Shown here: piece after piece, positions 13,730 to 14,097 of the stretch
Layout of the letters: each line of letters begins with the position of its first letter
Position numbering within the stretch: position 1 is the stretch's first letter
DNA from: Kiloniellaceae bacterium
GTDB taxonomy: Bacteria; Pseudomonadota; Alphaproteobacteria; Kiloniellales; Kiloniellaceae
Length of the DNA stretch: 14,097 nt
Direction of reading: 5' to 3'
NCBI GenBank assembly: GCA_028280915.1
Contig: JANQKX010000574.1
Span: forward strand, 1-14,097
Made by a program: the position numbers and the translations under genes
The notes under the pieces: generated by a model
Told to the model about the DNA's origin: nothing
The model's database searches: none
Seen by the model: the letters and a program-made list of their open reading frames with translations, nothing else

Positions 13730-13760
13730 CCGGTTGCCAAGCTTGTCCCAAGGGAACCGG
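13730..13760 (-). other. Imperfect hairpin between tkt and the transporter gene
   Basis: CCGGTT and AACCGG arms pair across 19 bases, which contain a second small TCCC/GGGA pairing. There is no T-tract, so this is more likely an RNA processing or stability element than a terminator; it may also be chance in GC-rich DNA. Confidence 0.3.
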
Positions 13761-13771
13761 CCCGCGGGCGC

Positions 13772-14097
13772 TTAAAGGCGGCTTTTCACGGCTTCCACGG
13801 CGGCCTCGGCGGTGATGCCGAAGCGGTCGTACAGTGCTTTGTAGGGGGCCGAGGCGCCAAAGCTGGTCATGCCCACAAAGGCCCCTTCGGTGCCGATCCA
13901 GCGCTCCCACCCCAGGCCGCAAGCGGCCTCGACGGCCACGCGGATGCTGCCCGAACCTAGGGTTTCGTCCTGGTAGTCCCGGCTTTGCGCGGCGAACAGC
14001 TCCCAGCAGGGCATGGAAACCACGGCCGTGGGGATACCATCCGCTTCAAGCGCTTCTTGCGCGGCGATGGCGATTTCCACCTCGGAGCCGGTGGCGA
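13772..14097 (-). CDS. tkt: Transketolase, C-terminal end (5' part outside window)
   Basis: The last 108 residues of transketolase, the thiamine-diphosphate enzyme that moves two-carbon units between sugar phosphates in the pentose phosphate pathway and the Calvin cycle. The visible part begins ATGSEVEIAIAAQEAL, the standard start of the C-terminal domain, and continues with VVSMPCWELFAAQ, RVAVEAACGLGWERWIG and FVGMTSFGASAPYKALYDRFGIT, ending VEAVKSRL. The frame is open to the right edge, so about 550 residues are missing. It is the first visible gene of the minus-strand carbon-metabolism group, 89 bases before the transporter fusion. A GTG inside the visible part (14080) is an internal valine, not a start. 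Confidence 0.95.
   Translation of the reverse strand, partial: ATGSEVEIAIAAQEALEADGIPTAVVSMPCWELFAAQSRDYQDETLGSGSIRVAVEAACGLGWERWIGTEGAFVGMTSFGASAPYKALYDRFGITAEAAVEAVKSRL

Overview
The window looks like chromosomal DNA from a GC-rich alphaproteobacterium, most likely of the Rhodospirillales. The evidence is high GC, frequent GTG/TTG starts, an efp-suhB-thiE block beside glycolytic genes, a single-chain MsbA-related ABC exporter, and an alphaproteobacterial-type OmpA/MotA/MotB-like trio. I see no tRNA, rRNA, CRISPR array, insertion sequence or phage gene.

Layout. On the + strand: the 3' part of an ABC exporter gene (cut by the left edge), then a probable two-gene unit of a periplasmic YceI protein and a four-helix cytochrome b561. 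These converge on a long minus-strand stretch. Reading the minus strand in its own 5'->3' direction (right to left): the 3' end of a transketolase gene (cut by the right edge); a 734-residue membrane protein joining a dicarboxylate/amino acid:cation symporter domain to a periplasmic solute-binding domain; class I fructose-bisphosphate aldolase; glyceraldehyde-3-phosphate dehydrogenase with a strong terminator; a small uncharacterised protein; a divergent ThiE-like protein; elongation factor P; an inositol monophosphatase/SuhB protein that overlaps efp; then a separate three-gene unit of an OmpA-like protein, a MotA/TolQ/ExbB-like channel and a long coiled-coil MotB-like protein.

How the genes fit together. 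Transketolase, aldolase and GAPDH serve central sugar-phosphate metabolism. The symporter-binding-protein fusion sits inside this group, and pgk, often a neighbour in related bacteria, is not between gap and fba. The OmpA/MotA/MotB-like trio has the parts of an ion-driven stator that pushes on or holds peptidoglycan, with no flagellar or Tol genes beside it.

The most notable items are the symporter/solute-binding fusion, which apparently needs an extra membrane helix to place its receptor domain in the periplasm, and the orphan stator-like module. The ThiE-like protein without the usual phosphate-binding motif is a third.
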